The position numbers and the translations under genes were made by a program. Shown piece by piece: positions 8,022-13,346 of a stretch of 13,346 nucleotides of DNA. This stretch comes from Azoarcus sp. (GTDB lineage Bacteria > Pseudomonadota > Gammaproteobacteria > Burkholderiales > Rhodocyclaceae): the NCBI GenBank assembly GCA_031282905.1, contig JAITCV010000014.1, forward strand, positions 1-13,346. The letters are read 5' to 3'. The number at the start of each line of letters is the position of its first letter. Within the stretch, counting starts at the first letter, position 1. A model generated the notes under the pieces. It made no database searches. It was given only the letters and a program-made list of their open reading frames with translations, and had not been told where the DNA came from.

Positions 8022-8077
8022 AGTGATCCGAACAAGCAGTGCCGGCTGGAAGCCGGCCCCACGTTGGAGTTGGTTTC
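8022..8077 (+). repeat. Leader repeat upstream of WD40 paralogue 3
   Basis: This is the second copy of the 7300-7355 leader. It contains a perfect dyad, GCCGGCT-GGA-AGCCGGC (8041-8057), and the GGAG ribosome site (8066-8069), 8 nt before ATG 8078. The motif TGATCCGAACA also occurs an extra time at about 8009-8019, at the end of paralogue 2. Confidence 0.8.
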
Positions 8078-9715
8078 ATGATGAAGAATGTACTTTGTCC
8101 TATATGCGGTAATCCCCGCCCCGAAGCGGTGAAAACCTGCCATGTATGTGGATGGGATTTTTCCGTGCATCTTGCCGGCAGCAAGGAAGAGACGCTGCGC
8201 AACCATGGAAACCGCCTGGCGGCGGCGCGCGCGGCGTGGCAAGAGAAAACCGGGCACAAAGAAACGGCGCACGGCAAAACCGGGCACGAAGCGGCAAAGC
8301 ATGGCAAAACCGGGCATGAGGCAACACGGACAAAACATGGCAAAACCAGGCACAAGGCGCAACAGGGGGAAAGCCCGCCGCCGCAGGCCGAACCCCGAAA
8401 GACTTCCTTCGTTGTCGGCAAGGTGTTTTGGGTTGCGCTCGTTGTGCTTGTTGTGGCGGTGGTTGCGCTGTCCTTCGGTTTGTCCTCCTCGACCACACCC
8501 CTGGAAGCAGCCAGCCCGGATGGCCGTCTCCGCGCCGCGGCCAACGAGGATGGCAGCATCGTGCTTCGGGAAACGGCAAGCGGCCAACCTTGGGGAGAAG
8601 CGCTGCGCGGACATGCGGGCACGGTCAAATATCTATCGTTCAGTCCGGATGGCCGCAGCCTGATCTCGGCGGACGCCAACAAAACGATCCGCGTCTGGAA
8701 TCTGGCGGGCGTGCAACCGCGGGGCGAAGCCTTGCGCGGACATACGGGCGATGTCACGCGCGTGTCGTTCAGCCCGGATGGCCGTCTCCTCGCCTCGGCA
8801 AGCGGGGACGGCACGATCCGTCTCTGGGACGTGGCCAGCGGACGGCAACGAGGCGAGGCGCTGCGCGGCCATGAGGGCGACGTCCATCATGTGTCGTTCA
8901 GCCCGGATGGTCGCGTCCTCGTGTCGGCCAGCGCGGACGAGACGATCCGCATCTGGGAAGCAGCGAGCGGGCAGCCACACAACACGCTGCGCGGGCACAA
9001 GGGCGGCGCGGTCTATCACGTGTCGTTCAGCCCGGACGGCAGCCTCCTCGCCTCGGCCAGCGCGGACAGAACGATCCGCATCTGGGAAGTGGCCAGCGAA
9101 GAGCAACGGGGCAACCCGCTGCGCGGGCATACGGGCTGGGTCAATCATGTGTCGTTCAGCCCGGACGGCCGCCTCCTCGCCTCGGCAAGCGATGACGACA
9201 CGATTCTTTTCTGGGACGTGGCAAACGAGCAGCAGCGAGGTGAAGCACTGCGCGGGCACGAGGGCAATGTCACGTGTGCGTCGTTCAGTCCGGACGGCAG
9301 CCTCCTCGCCTCGGCAGGCAGGGACGAGACGATCCGTTTCTGGGAGGCAACAAGCAGGCAGCCACGGGGCGAGCCGCTGCGCGGGCATAAAGGCTGGGTC
9401 AATTACGTGACCTTCAGTCCGGACGGCAGCCTCCTCGCCTCGGCAAGCGAAGACGGCACGGTCCGTCTCTGGGACGTGGCGAGCAGGCAGCCGCGAGGCG
9501 AGCCGCTGCGCAGGCACACGGAAGGGGTCAGGCATGTGACCTTCAGCCCGGATGGCCGCCTCCTCGCCTCGGCAGGCAATGACAACATGATCCATCTCTG
9601 GAACATGGCGGGCGACCTCAGGATCGACCAGCGCAACCTGACGCGCGAAGAATGGCGCAACTTCATGGGCGAAGCGCCTTACCAGCAGATTTTCGAAGAT
9701 TTGCCCGTGCCGTAA
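8078..9715 (+). CDS. Zinc-ribbon, transmembrane, WD40 propeller protein, paralogue 3
   Basis: ATG 8078 was chosen over GTG 8039 because GGAG at 8066-8069 is well placed and because the paralogue starts align here; a second ATG follows at once. The product is 545 residues. The N-terminus has a zinc-ribbon-like C7-x2-C10...C21-x2-C24-GWDF. A basic, His/Lys-rich repeated linker (about 57-95) follows, then a transmembrane helix (about 116-135, FWVALVVLVVAVVALSFGL). After that come a degenerate blade and eight WD40 blades ending in LW/FW-type strands, then the shared tail RIDQRNLTREEWRNFMGEAP. With the basic linker before the helix, a cytoplasmic zinc ribbon and periplasmic propeller are plausible, but this is inference. 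No catalytic domain is visible. It is the most complete member of the cluster. Confidence 0.9.
   Translation: MMKNVLCPICGNPRPEAVKTCHVCGWDFSVHLAGSKEETLRNHGNRLAAARAAWQEKTGHKETAHGKTGHEAAKHGKTGHEATRTKHGKTRHKAQQGESPPPQAEPRKTSFVVGKVFWVALVVLVVAVVALSFGLSSSTTPLEAASPDGRLRAAANEDGSIVLRETASGQPWGEALRGHAGTVKYLSFSPDGRSLISADANKTIRVWNLAGVQPRGEALRGHTGDVTRVSFSPDGRLLASASGDGTIRLWDVASGRQRGEALRGHEGDVHHVSFSPDGRVLVSASADETIRIWEAASGQPHNTLRGHKGGAVYHVSFSPDGSLLASASADRTIRIWEVASEEQRGNPLRGHTGWVNHVSFSPDGRLLASASDDDTILFWDVANEQQRGEALRGHEGNVTCASFSPDGSLLASAGRDETIRFWEATSRQPRGEPLRGHKGWVNYVTFSPDGSLLASASEDGTVRLWDVASRQPRGEPLRRHTEGVRHVTFSPDGRLLASAGNDNMIHLWNMAGDLRIDQRNLTREEWRNFMGEAPYQQIFEDLPVP
8246..8360 (+). repeat. Imperfect tandem repeat coding KTGHEA-type linker
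   Basis: Units reading GGCAAAACCGGGCAYGA recur at 8273, 8303 and 8339, with a partial unit at 8246. They encode HGKTGHEA-like peptides rich in His, Lys and Gly between the zinc ribbon and the membrane helix of paralogue 3. The spacing (30 and 36 bases) keeps the frame. The linker is absent from the other two paralogues. Confidence 0.7.
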
Positions 9716-9767
9716 ACAGAAGACAGAAAAAGATACAAGGGCCGACAGGATGCCCGTCACATGCGCC

Positions 9768-9890
9768 GTAGGGGCGAGGCATGCCTCGCGCTCGGTGAGC
9801 GCAACAAACCCGACACTTCGTCAAAAGCGCTGGCCGCAGCCCGTGGCTTTTCCAGACAGCCTTTCAAGGCGACGCATGCGTCGCCCCTAC
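9768..9890. repeat. MITE-like element with inverted ends (copy B)
   Basis: The 123-bp segment starts GTAGGGGCGA and ends TCGCCCCTAC, perfect 10-bp terminal inverted repeats. Each end contains its own palindrome: GCGAGGCATGCCTCGC (9774-9789) and GGCGACGCATGCGTCGCC (9869-9886). The interior carries CGGTGAGCGCAAC...CTTCGTCAA (9793-9825), related to the beta part of copies A and C. It has no coding capacity. Similar GTAGGGGCG-ended elements are known in many bacterial intergenic regions; the exact family was not determined. Confidence 0.75.
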
Positions 9891-10090
9891 CACGAAACCG
9901 CTCGAACCCAGCGGCTTGGCGTTGGCTGAACTGCTCTGTCTGGATTGCCAGATGCACTCCTCACAACATGGCGGGATTGGAGGTCAACGCACGAGTTTGC
10001 TCCACGCTGGATTGCCCCTCATGGACGGTTTTTTGAGCAAAATTTAAGATATTTTCATGTTTCATTTCTCTTGGTATGAGCATACGTCAT

Positions 10091-10105
10091 TGCGCAACGC
10101 ACAAA
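10091..10105. repeat. Operator-like dyad, first copy of GCAACGCACAAA
   Basis: TGCGCAACGCACAAA contains the dyad TGCG-CAA-CGCA. The 12-mer GCAACGCACAAA recurs exactly at 10247-10258, inside the related dyad GTGC-AAC-GCAC (10246-10256). The two copies lie on either side of the TATAAT boxes, as regulator sites or short direct repeats might. Confidence 0.45.
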
Positions 10106-10160
10106 TAATCGACTTCTGACGAATCATGGCAGTCTTTATTCTTTATTAATATAAAAGACA

Positions 10161-10173
10161 TATAATATATAAT
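10161..10173 (+). promoter_or_regulatory. Overlapping TATAAT boxes in AT-rich tract
   Basis: TATAAT occurs at 10161-10166 and again at 10168-10173 in an otherwise GC-rich genome. No good TTGACA box is seen 16-18 nt upstream. A hairpin-like GTCTTT...AAAGAC lies at about 10132-10159. Transcription rightward would meet the terminator at 10422-10448 after about 270 nt. Promoter identity is tentative. Confidence 0.35.
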
Positions 10174-10179
10174 CGTCGT

Positions 10180-10448
10180 CTAAAGGTCATTTCAAGACCC
10201 TGTGGCGCGCCCTGTATGCGTTTGTGGGAATGGAAACTCGGATAGTGCAACGCACAAAAAACTTGCTTACCATCCTGGCTTTGCGTATATTGGCGGCCAG
10301 TTCAGACCGCGATTGGCGCAATTATTGTAATTGTCATTGCCGCATCGACAGAAAACGCGCACGGCAATGGACACGCGGTTACCGGTGTCTCCTCCACCCT
10401 CCTCCTTTGGTGTGGATTTAGCGCCGTCCTTCAGGACGGCGTTTTTTT
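10180..10448 (+). ncRNA. Candidate small RNA between TATAAT boxes and terminator
   Basis: A transcript starting just after the TATAAT boxes and ending at the strong terminator would be about 270 nt with no convincing ORF. It could fold several local stems: GGTC...GACC (10186-10200), CAATTATTGTAATTG near 10318, TCCAC...GTGGA near 10395-10416, and the terminator stem. It matches no RNA family that I recognise. This is inferred from context only. Confidence 0.3.
10422..10448 (+). terminator. Strong rho-independent terminator
   Basis: CGCCGTCCT pairs perfectly with AGGACGGCG (10422-10430 and 10433-10441), followed at once by seven T residues (10442-10448). It points rightward but no recognised gene lies directly upstream. 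It would therefore end either the candidate small RNA or a long transcript from the WD40 cluster. Confidence 0.88.
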
Positions 10449-10526
10449 CGCCTGCCGCGGCCCGCGCGATGTTTCCTTCTCCATCATGGTGGCGCATGGG
10501 CCCTCGCCTGCGAAACTTTGCCTCTT

Positions 10527-10652
10527 TTCCGCGGGCGGGACGCCCTCGCTCCCAGGTACCAGGTATTGAGGGACGGACCTGCGGCCTTCGCTGTTGACGA
10601 AGCATCGGGCATCGTGCCGGAGCGTTGCGCTCACCGCCCCTCTTCATCCGGC
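10527..10652. repeat. Dispersed intergenic repeat, copy C
   Basis: The alpha part GGCGGGACGCCCTCGCTCCC followed by AGGTA matches copy A in the same orientation. The beta part, 10587-10649 (core GAAGCATCGGGCATCGTGCC), matches copy A as its reverse complement. A short CAGGTA duplication joins them (10554-10565). The ybiT frame stays open through this element by chance, which creates a false N-terminal extension. Confidence 0.75.
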
Positions 10653-10682
10653 CTGTCGACCTTCCCCACAATTGATCTGCTC

Positions 10683-10688
10683 TATAAT
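10683..10688 (+). promoter_or_regulatory. Likely -10 box of ybiT
   Basis: A perfect TATAAT lies 36 bases before the GTG start of ybiT, just after repeat copy C. The -35 region (about 10660-10665) is a poor match. Position and quality of the -10 box make it the best promoter candidate. Confidence 0.45.
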
Positions 10689-10724
10689 CCGCCGCTTCGT
10701 TTTGCTTCATCCACGGAAATTCCA

Positions 10725-12362
10725 GTGCTCATCGCCGCCAACATCACCATGCAATTCGGGGCCAAGCCCCTGTTCGAAAACGTTTCCGTCAAATTCGGCG
10801 AAGGCAACCGCTACGGCCTCATCGGCGCCAACGGCGCGGGCAAGTCGACTTTCATGAAAATCCTCTGCGGCCTGCTGGAGCCGAGCGCCGGCAACGTAAG
10901 CAAGGATGCCGCCGAACGCATGGCCTATCTGCGACAGGATCAATTCGCCTATGAAGACATGCGCGTGCTCGACGTGGTGATGATGGGGCACACGGAAATG
11001 TGGACCTGCCTGACCGAGAAGGACGCGATCTACGCCAACCCCGAAGCCAGCGAGGCAGATTACCTGCACGCCGCCGAACTCGAAGGCAAATTCGGTGAAT
11101 ACGACGGCTATACGGCGCAAGCGCGCGCCGGAGAACTGCTCCATGGCGTCGGCATCGCCACCGCATTGCACGATGGGCCGATGAAGAACGTCGCGCCGGG
11201 CTGGAAGCTCAGGGTATTGCTCTGCCAGGCGCTTTTCGCCGATCCCGACATCCTGCTGCTCGACGAACCGACCAACAACCTCGACATCAACACCATCCGC
11301 TGGCTCGAAGACGTGTTGAACGAGCGCGATTGCACGATGGTGATCATTTCCCACGACCGCCATTTCCTCAATCAGGTCTGCACCCACATGGCCGACCTCG
11401 ATTACGGCACGATCACCGTCTATCCGGGCAATTACGACGATTACATGGAAGCGTCCACCCTCGCGCGCCAGCGCCAATCGGCGGCCAATGTCCGCGCGAA
11501 GGAAAAGATCGCCGAATTGCAGGAATTCGTGCGGCGCTTCTCGGCCAACAAATCCAAGGCCAAGCAGGCCACGAGTCGGCTCAAGCTCATCGACAAGCTG
11601 AAGCCCGAAGATGTCAAGCCTTCATCCCGCCAATATCCGTGGATTCGTTTCGAGTATGACGCCAAGGACAAACTTCACCGCCTCGCCTGCGAAGTCGAGA
11701 ATATCCGTTACGCCTATCCGGCAATGGATCGCCCGGTCATCGACCGCTTCTCCATTGCCATCGAGGCGGGCGAGAAGGTCGCCATTGTCGGCGAAAACGG
11801 CGTGGGCAAGAGCACCCTCATCAAATTGCTGGCGGGCAAGGCGCTCGGCGGGCTCGTGCCCCAGCACGGCAACGTGAAATGGGCGGAAAAGGCCCGGCCC
11901 GGTTATTTCGCGCAGGATCACGCCGCCGAGTTCGCCGGGGACATGAGCCTCACCGAATGGATTGCCGATTACGCCCGCATCGGGGCCGCCGCCACTGGCG
12001 AGGAAGTCGAGACGCTCCTGCGCGGCACGCTGGGTCGGCTGCTGTTTTCCGGCGACGAGGTCAGGAAGTCGGTCAAGGTCATCTCGGGCGGCGAACAGGG
12101 ACGGATGCTGTTCGGCAAGCTCATGCTCTCGCGTCCCAACGTGTTGTTGATGGACGAACCCACCAATCACCTCGACATGGAGTCGATCGAGTCGCTCAAC
12201 AGCGGCCTCGAAAAATTCAACGGCACGCTGATCTTCATCTCCCACGACCGCGAATTCGTCAGTTCGCTTGCCACCCGCATCATCGAGATCAAGCTCGACG
12301 GCAGCATCGTCGATTATCACGGCACTTACGAGGAATACCTCGCCAGCCTGGGCGTGGCTTGA
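10725..12362 (+). CDS. ybiT: ABC-F family ATPase, YbiT type
   Basis: This 545-residue soluble protein has two ABC domains in tandem and no membrane segment. ABC-F proteins bind the ribosome and act on the peptidyl-transferase centre or P-site tRNA. The frame opens at 10518 inside a repeat, but GTG 10725 (VLIAANITMQFGAKPLFENV) was chosen because it gives the family N-terminus and usual length (E. coli YbiT about 530). Domain 1 has Walker A GANGAGKST, the family-specific APGWKLR in place of LSGGxxxR, and Walker B DILLLDEPTNNLD. The interdomain linker has the YbiT-like FSANKSKAKQATSRLKLIDKL. Domain 2 has GENGVGKST, ISGGEQGR and VLLMDEPTNHLDMESIESLN. All catalytic motifs are intact. It appears to be a single-gene unit, with no clear terminator before the retron-like locus. 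Confidence 0.95.
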   Translation: MLIAANITMQFGAKPLFENVSVKFGEGNRYGLIGANGAGKSTFMKILCGLLEPSAGNVSKDAAERMAYLRQDQFAYEDMRVLDVVMMGHTEMWTCLTEKDAIYANPEASEADYLHAAELEGKFGEYDGYTAQARAGELLHGVGIATALHDGPMKNVAPGWKLRVLLCQALFADPDILLLDEPTNNLDINTIRWLEDVLNERDCTMVIISHDRHFLNQVCTHMADLDYGTITVYPGNYDDYMEASTLARQRQSAANVRAKEKIAELQEFVRRFSANKSKAKQATSRLKLIDKLKPEDVKPSSRQYPWIRFEYDAKDKLHRLACEVENIRYAYPAMDRPVIDRFSIAIEAGEKVAIVGENGVGKSTLIKLLAGKALGGLVPQHGNVKWAEKARPGYFAQDHAAEFAGDMSLTEWIADYARIGAAATGEEVETLLRGTLGRLLFSGDEVRKSVKVISGGEQGRMLFGKLMLSRPNVLLMDEPTNHLDMESIESLNSGLEKFNGTLIFISHDREFVSSLATRIIEIKLDGSIVDYHGTYEEYLASLGVA

Positions 12363-12466
12363 TCAGGGATCAGGAAAAATCACCGGAGGCGGACATCCAC
12401 AAATGCAAATAAAATCATTGGCTGCATCCGCACTTTCCGCAAAGACTGCCATTTTGCATGCCAAAC

Positions 12467-12495
12467 TTGAGCCAGGAATGAAGATGCTTTACTCT
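12467..12495 (+). promoter_or_regulatory. Likely promoter of the retron-like RNA
   Basis: TTGAGC (12467-12472) is followed by a 17-nt spacer and TACTCT (12490-12495). A start 6-8 bases later would fall at about 12501-12503, exactly where the proposed a1 segment begins. The -10 match is moderate, but the spacing is ideal and the position agrees with the RNA model. Confidence 0.5.
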
Positions 12496-12500
12496 GCGCC

Positions 12501-12656
12501 CGTGGCGCCTTCCCAGGCGGGTGTCAGGTTTCGGCCTGACCACTCCGGGGTTACCCCGGGGATTTTCCGGTAGTTCCGCTATTCTTTGCCTGAGCCCCCC
12601 ACGCCTGCGGCGTGAACAGCTCAGGCGCGACACGACAGGCTGGAGAGCGCGCCACG
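12501..12656 (+). ncRNA. Retron-like msr-msd RNA (candidate)
   Basis: This 156-nt segment sits directly before a reverse-transcriptase gene. Its ends are complementary: CGTGGCGC (12501-12508, a1) and GCGCCACG (12649-12656, a2). Inside are three stems. The first is GTCAGG-TTTCGG-CCTGAC (12523-12540), whose loop recalls the UUUCGG-type msr loop of retron Ec86. The second is an 8-bp CTCCGGGG-TTA-CCCCGGGG stem (12543-12561, one G-T pair). The third is a long msd-like hairpin, GCCTGAGC...GCTCAGGC (12588-12626), with an inner ACGCC-TGC-GGCGT stem. In known retrons the RT recognises msr stems, primes at a branching G after a1 and copies msd into single-stranded DNA. The branch G cannot be fixed here; G12516 or G12517 in CAGGC are candidates. 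The a1/a2 pairing is short. Confidence 0.6.
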
Positions 12657-12682
12657 CATCCCTTCATTCCTCCCTTGCCGCC

Positions 12683-13346
12683 GTGGACGAATATCCCGAT
12701 CTCCCGTTCCAAGCAGCCGCGCGCGAGGTGGCCGTGGCGCTGGCCCGGGCCTTCCTGGCGGGAGAAAATACGCCGGGCGCCATGCGGGAACGCGGCACAC
12801 GGGCGCTGGGACATTCCTGGCCCTGGCTGATTCCCCTCACCCTGCACCTGCATTTTCAACTGACGCAGGGAAACGCCTGGCATCCCGGACTGCATGACGA
12901 AATCGTCGCGCTGATTCTCGCCTTTCCGCCTTTCCTGGCGGCGTTTGAGCCTCCCGAGGAGGAGGACGATTTTTTCCTGCTCAGTCAAGAGCCGCCGCAA
13001 GAACTCCCGCAAGTACGCGGCCATTATCCCTACCATCCCCCGATGGGCACGCCGCCCGCGGCGCTTTTCGAGGTAAGACTGCCCACCCTGGCGACGCCGG
13101 GAGATTTGGCCGACTGGCTGGGAATCTCGCCAAACAGGCTGGATTGGTTCGCCAACGTGGCGGGCTGGGATACAGGCGCGACCGCGCCGAAGCTGGAGCA
13201 TTACCATGCCCGCTGGGTCGCCAAGGCCAATGGCGGCATCCGCCTGATCGAAGCTCCCAAGGAAGAACTGCGCGCCATCCAGCGCCGCATCCTGCGGGGC
13301 ATCCTCGACCGGGTGCCCGCGCATCCGGCGGCGCATGGCTGCGTGC
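12683..13346 (+). CDS. Retron-like reverse transcriptase, 5' part
   Basis: The frame is open to the window end; 221 codons are visible. GTG 12683 is the first start codon after the proposed a2, 26 bases downstream; no clear ribosome site is seen, and ATG 12782 is an alternative. Residues 1-135 form an N-terminal extension with an acidic, Pro-rich middle. LATPGDLADWLGISPNRLDW then begins an RT-type pre-domain, followed by residues 187-193 (RLIEAPK), EELRAIQRRILRGILDR and HPAAHGCV. This is the conserved start of retron/group-II-like RT fingers (R-x-I-x-x-P-K...LK..QR.IL...H.AAHGF). The layout recalls myxobacterial retron RTs such as that of Mx162, where a similar LDS..ALAKALGLSVSKLRWFA segment precedes the fingers. 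The catalytic YxDD motif and any effector lie beyond the window. RT membership is firm; retron assignment depends on the upstream RNA. Confidence 0.85.
   Translation, partial: MDEYPDLPFQAAAREVAVALARAFLAGENTPGAMRERGTRALGHSWPWLIPLTLHLHFQLTQGNAWHPGLHDEIVALILAFPPFLAAFEPPEEEDDFFLLSQEPPQELPQVRGHYPYHPPMGTPPAALFEVRLPTLATPGDLADWLGISPNRLDWFANVAGWDTGATAPKLEHYHARWVAKANGGIRLIEAPKEELRAIQRRILRGILDRVPAHPAAHGCV

Larger units (their letters stand above)
9716..10724. other. Long intergenic region with mobile-like repeats, AT-rich tract and terminator
   Basis: No protein gene is convincing in this 1-kb stretch. In order it holds a MITE-like element (9768-9890), an AT-rich tract (about 10025-10180) with repeated dyads and two overlapping TATAAT boxes, a moderately AT-rich segment with several small hairpins, and a strong intrinsic terminator (10422-10448). 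Repeat copy C (10527-10652) and the likely ybiT promoter close the stretch. A 65-codon frame (GTG 10224 to TAG 10421) ends at the terminator but its product resembles nothing recognised. Confidence 0.6.

Noticed and set aside
5900..9620. Regular direct repeats that might suggest a CRISPR array
   Set aside because: The period is about 126-129 bases, in frame, and each unit encodes a WD40 blade. There are no short conserved repeats with unique spacers.
10224..10421. 65-codon frame ending just before the terminator
   Set aside because: It has no clear ribosome site and no recognisable product, and another frame in the same stretch looks equally open. Kept only as part of the candidate RNA region.
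10518..10724. 69-residue N-terminal extension of the ABC-F protein
   Set aside because: It is translated from repeat copy C and the promoter region. The family N-terminus begins at GTG 10725.
12403..12573. Small ORF of 56 codons (MQIKSLAASALSAK...) upstream of the RT
   Set aside because: GGAGG at 12385-12389 is 13 nt from the ATG, too far for a good site. The frame runs into the proposed msr stems, whose dyads explain the sequence better. It could be revisited if the retron RNA model fails.
12551..13336. 261-residue minus-strand frame at the 3' end
   Set aside because: The plus strand encodes conserved RT motifs in the same stretch; the antisense product shows no recognisable domain.

Overview
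The window looks like a chromosomal stretch from a motile, GC-rich betaproteobacterium, perhaps Rhodocyclales-like. The phylum-level guess rests on a short flagellin that begins MAQVINTNIPSLNAQRNL with a sigma-28 promoter, a PPK1 of beta/gamma type, a YbiT-type ABC-F protein, and REP/MITE-like intergenic repeats. The genus cannot be fixed from the sequence alone.

Layout. (1) 1-725, minus: flagellin, its last residues cut off by the window edge, with a clear sigma-28 promoter at 789-815. (2) 920-2989, plus: full-length polyphosphate kinase ppk1. (3) 3215-5191, plus: membrane-anchored periplasmic sensor-PAS-GGDEF protein whose active site has two substitutions (DGEEF, and NLD for DxD) but an intact RxxD inhibitory site. 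(4) 5192-5635: no gene; it holds intergenic repeat copy A. (5) 5636-9715, plus: three tandem paralogues sharing a Cys-rich N-terminus, WD40 blades and a common C-terminal tail. The first and third are membrane-anchored propellers. The middle one has lost the membrane segment and most blades in frame. (6) 9716-10724: about 1 kb without a convincing protein gene. It contains a MITE-like element (copy B), an AT-rich tract with overlapping TATAAT boxes and repeated dyads, a strong intrinsic terminator, and repeat copy C. (7) 10725-12362, plus: ABC-F ATPase ybiT. (8) 12467-13346, plus: a retron-like locus, made of a promoter, a structured non-coding RNA candidate framed by complementary 8-nt ends, and the 5' part of a reverse-transcriptase gene that runs off the window.

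How the parts relate. The flagellin, ppk1, GGDEF and ybiT genes are ordinary housekeeping or signalling genes. The WD40 cluster, flanked by dispersed repeats and rich in recent blade duplication and loss, is a locally expanding accessory locus. The strongest candidate for an undescribed system is the 3' end. There, a reverse transcriptase with a long N-terminal extension (architecture recalling myxobacterial retron RTs) is preceded by an RNA candidate with the usual msr/msd layout: a1/a2 pairing, a hairpin with a TTTCGG loop, a GC hairpin, a long msd-like hairpin, and a promoter whose predicted start falls at a1. The catalytic half of the RT and any effector gene lie outside the window.
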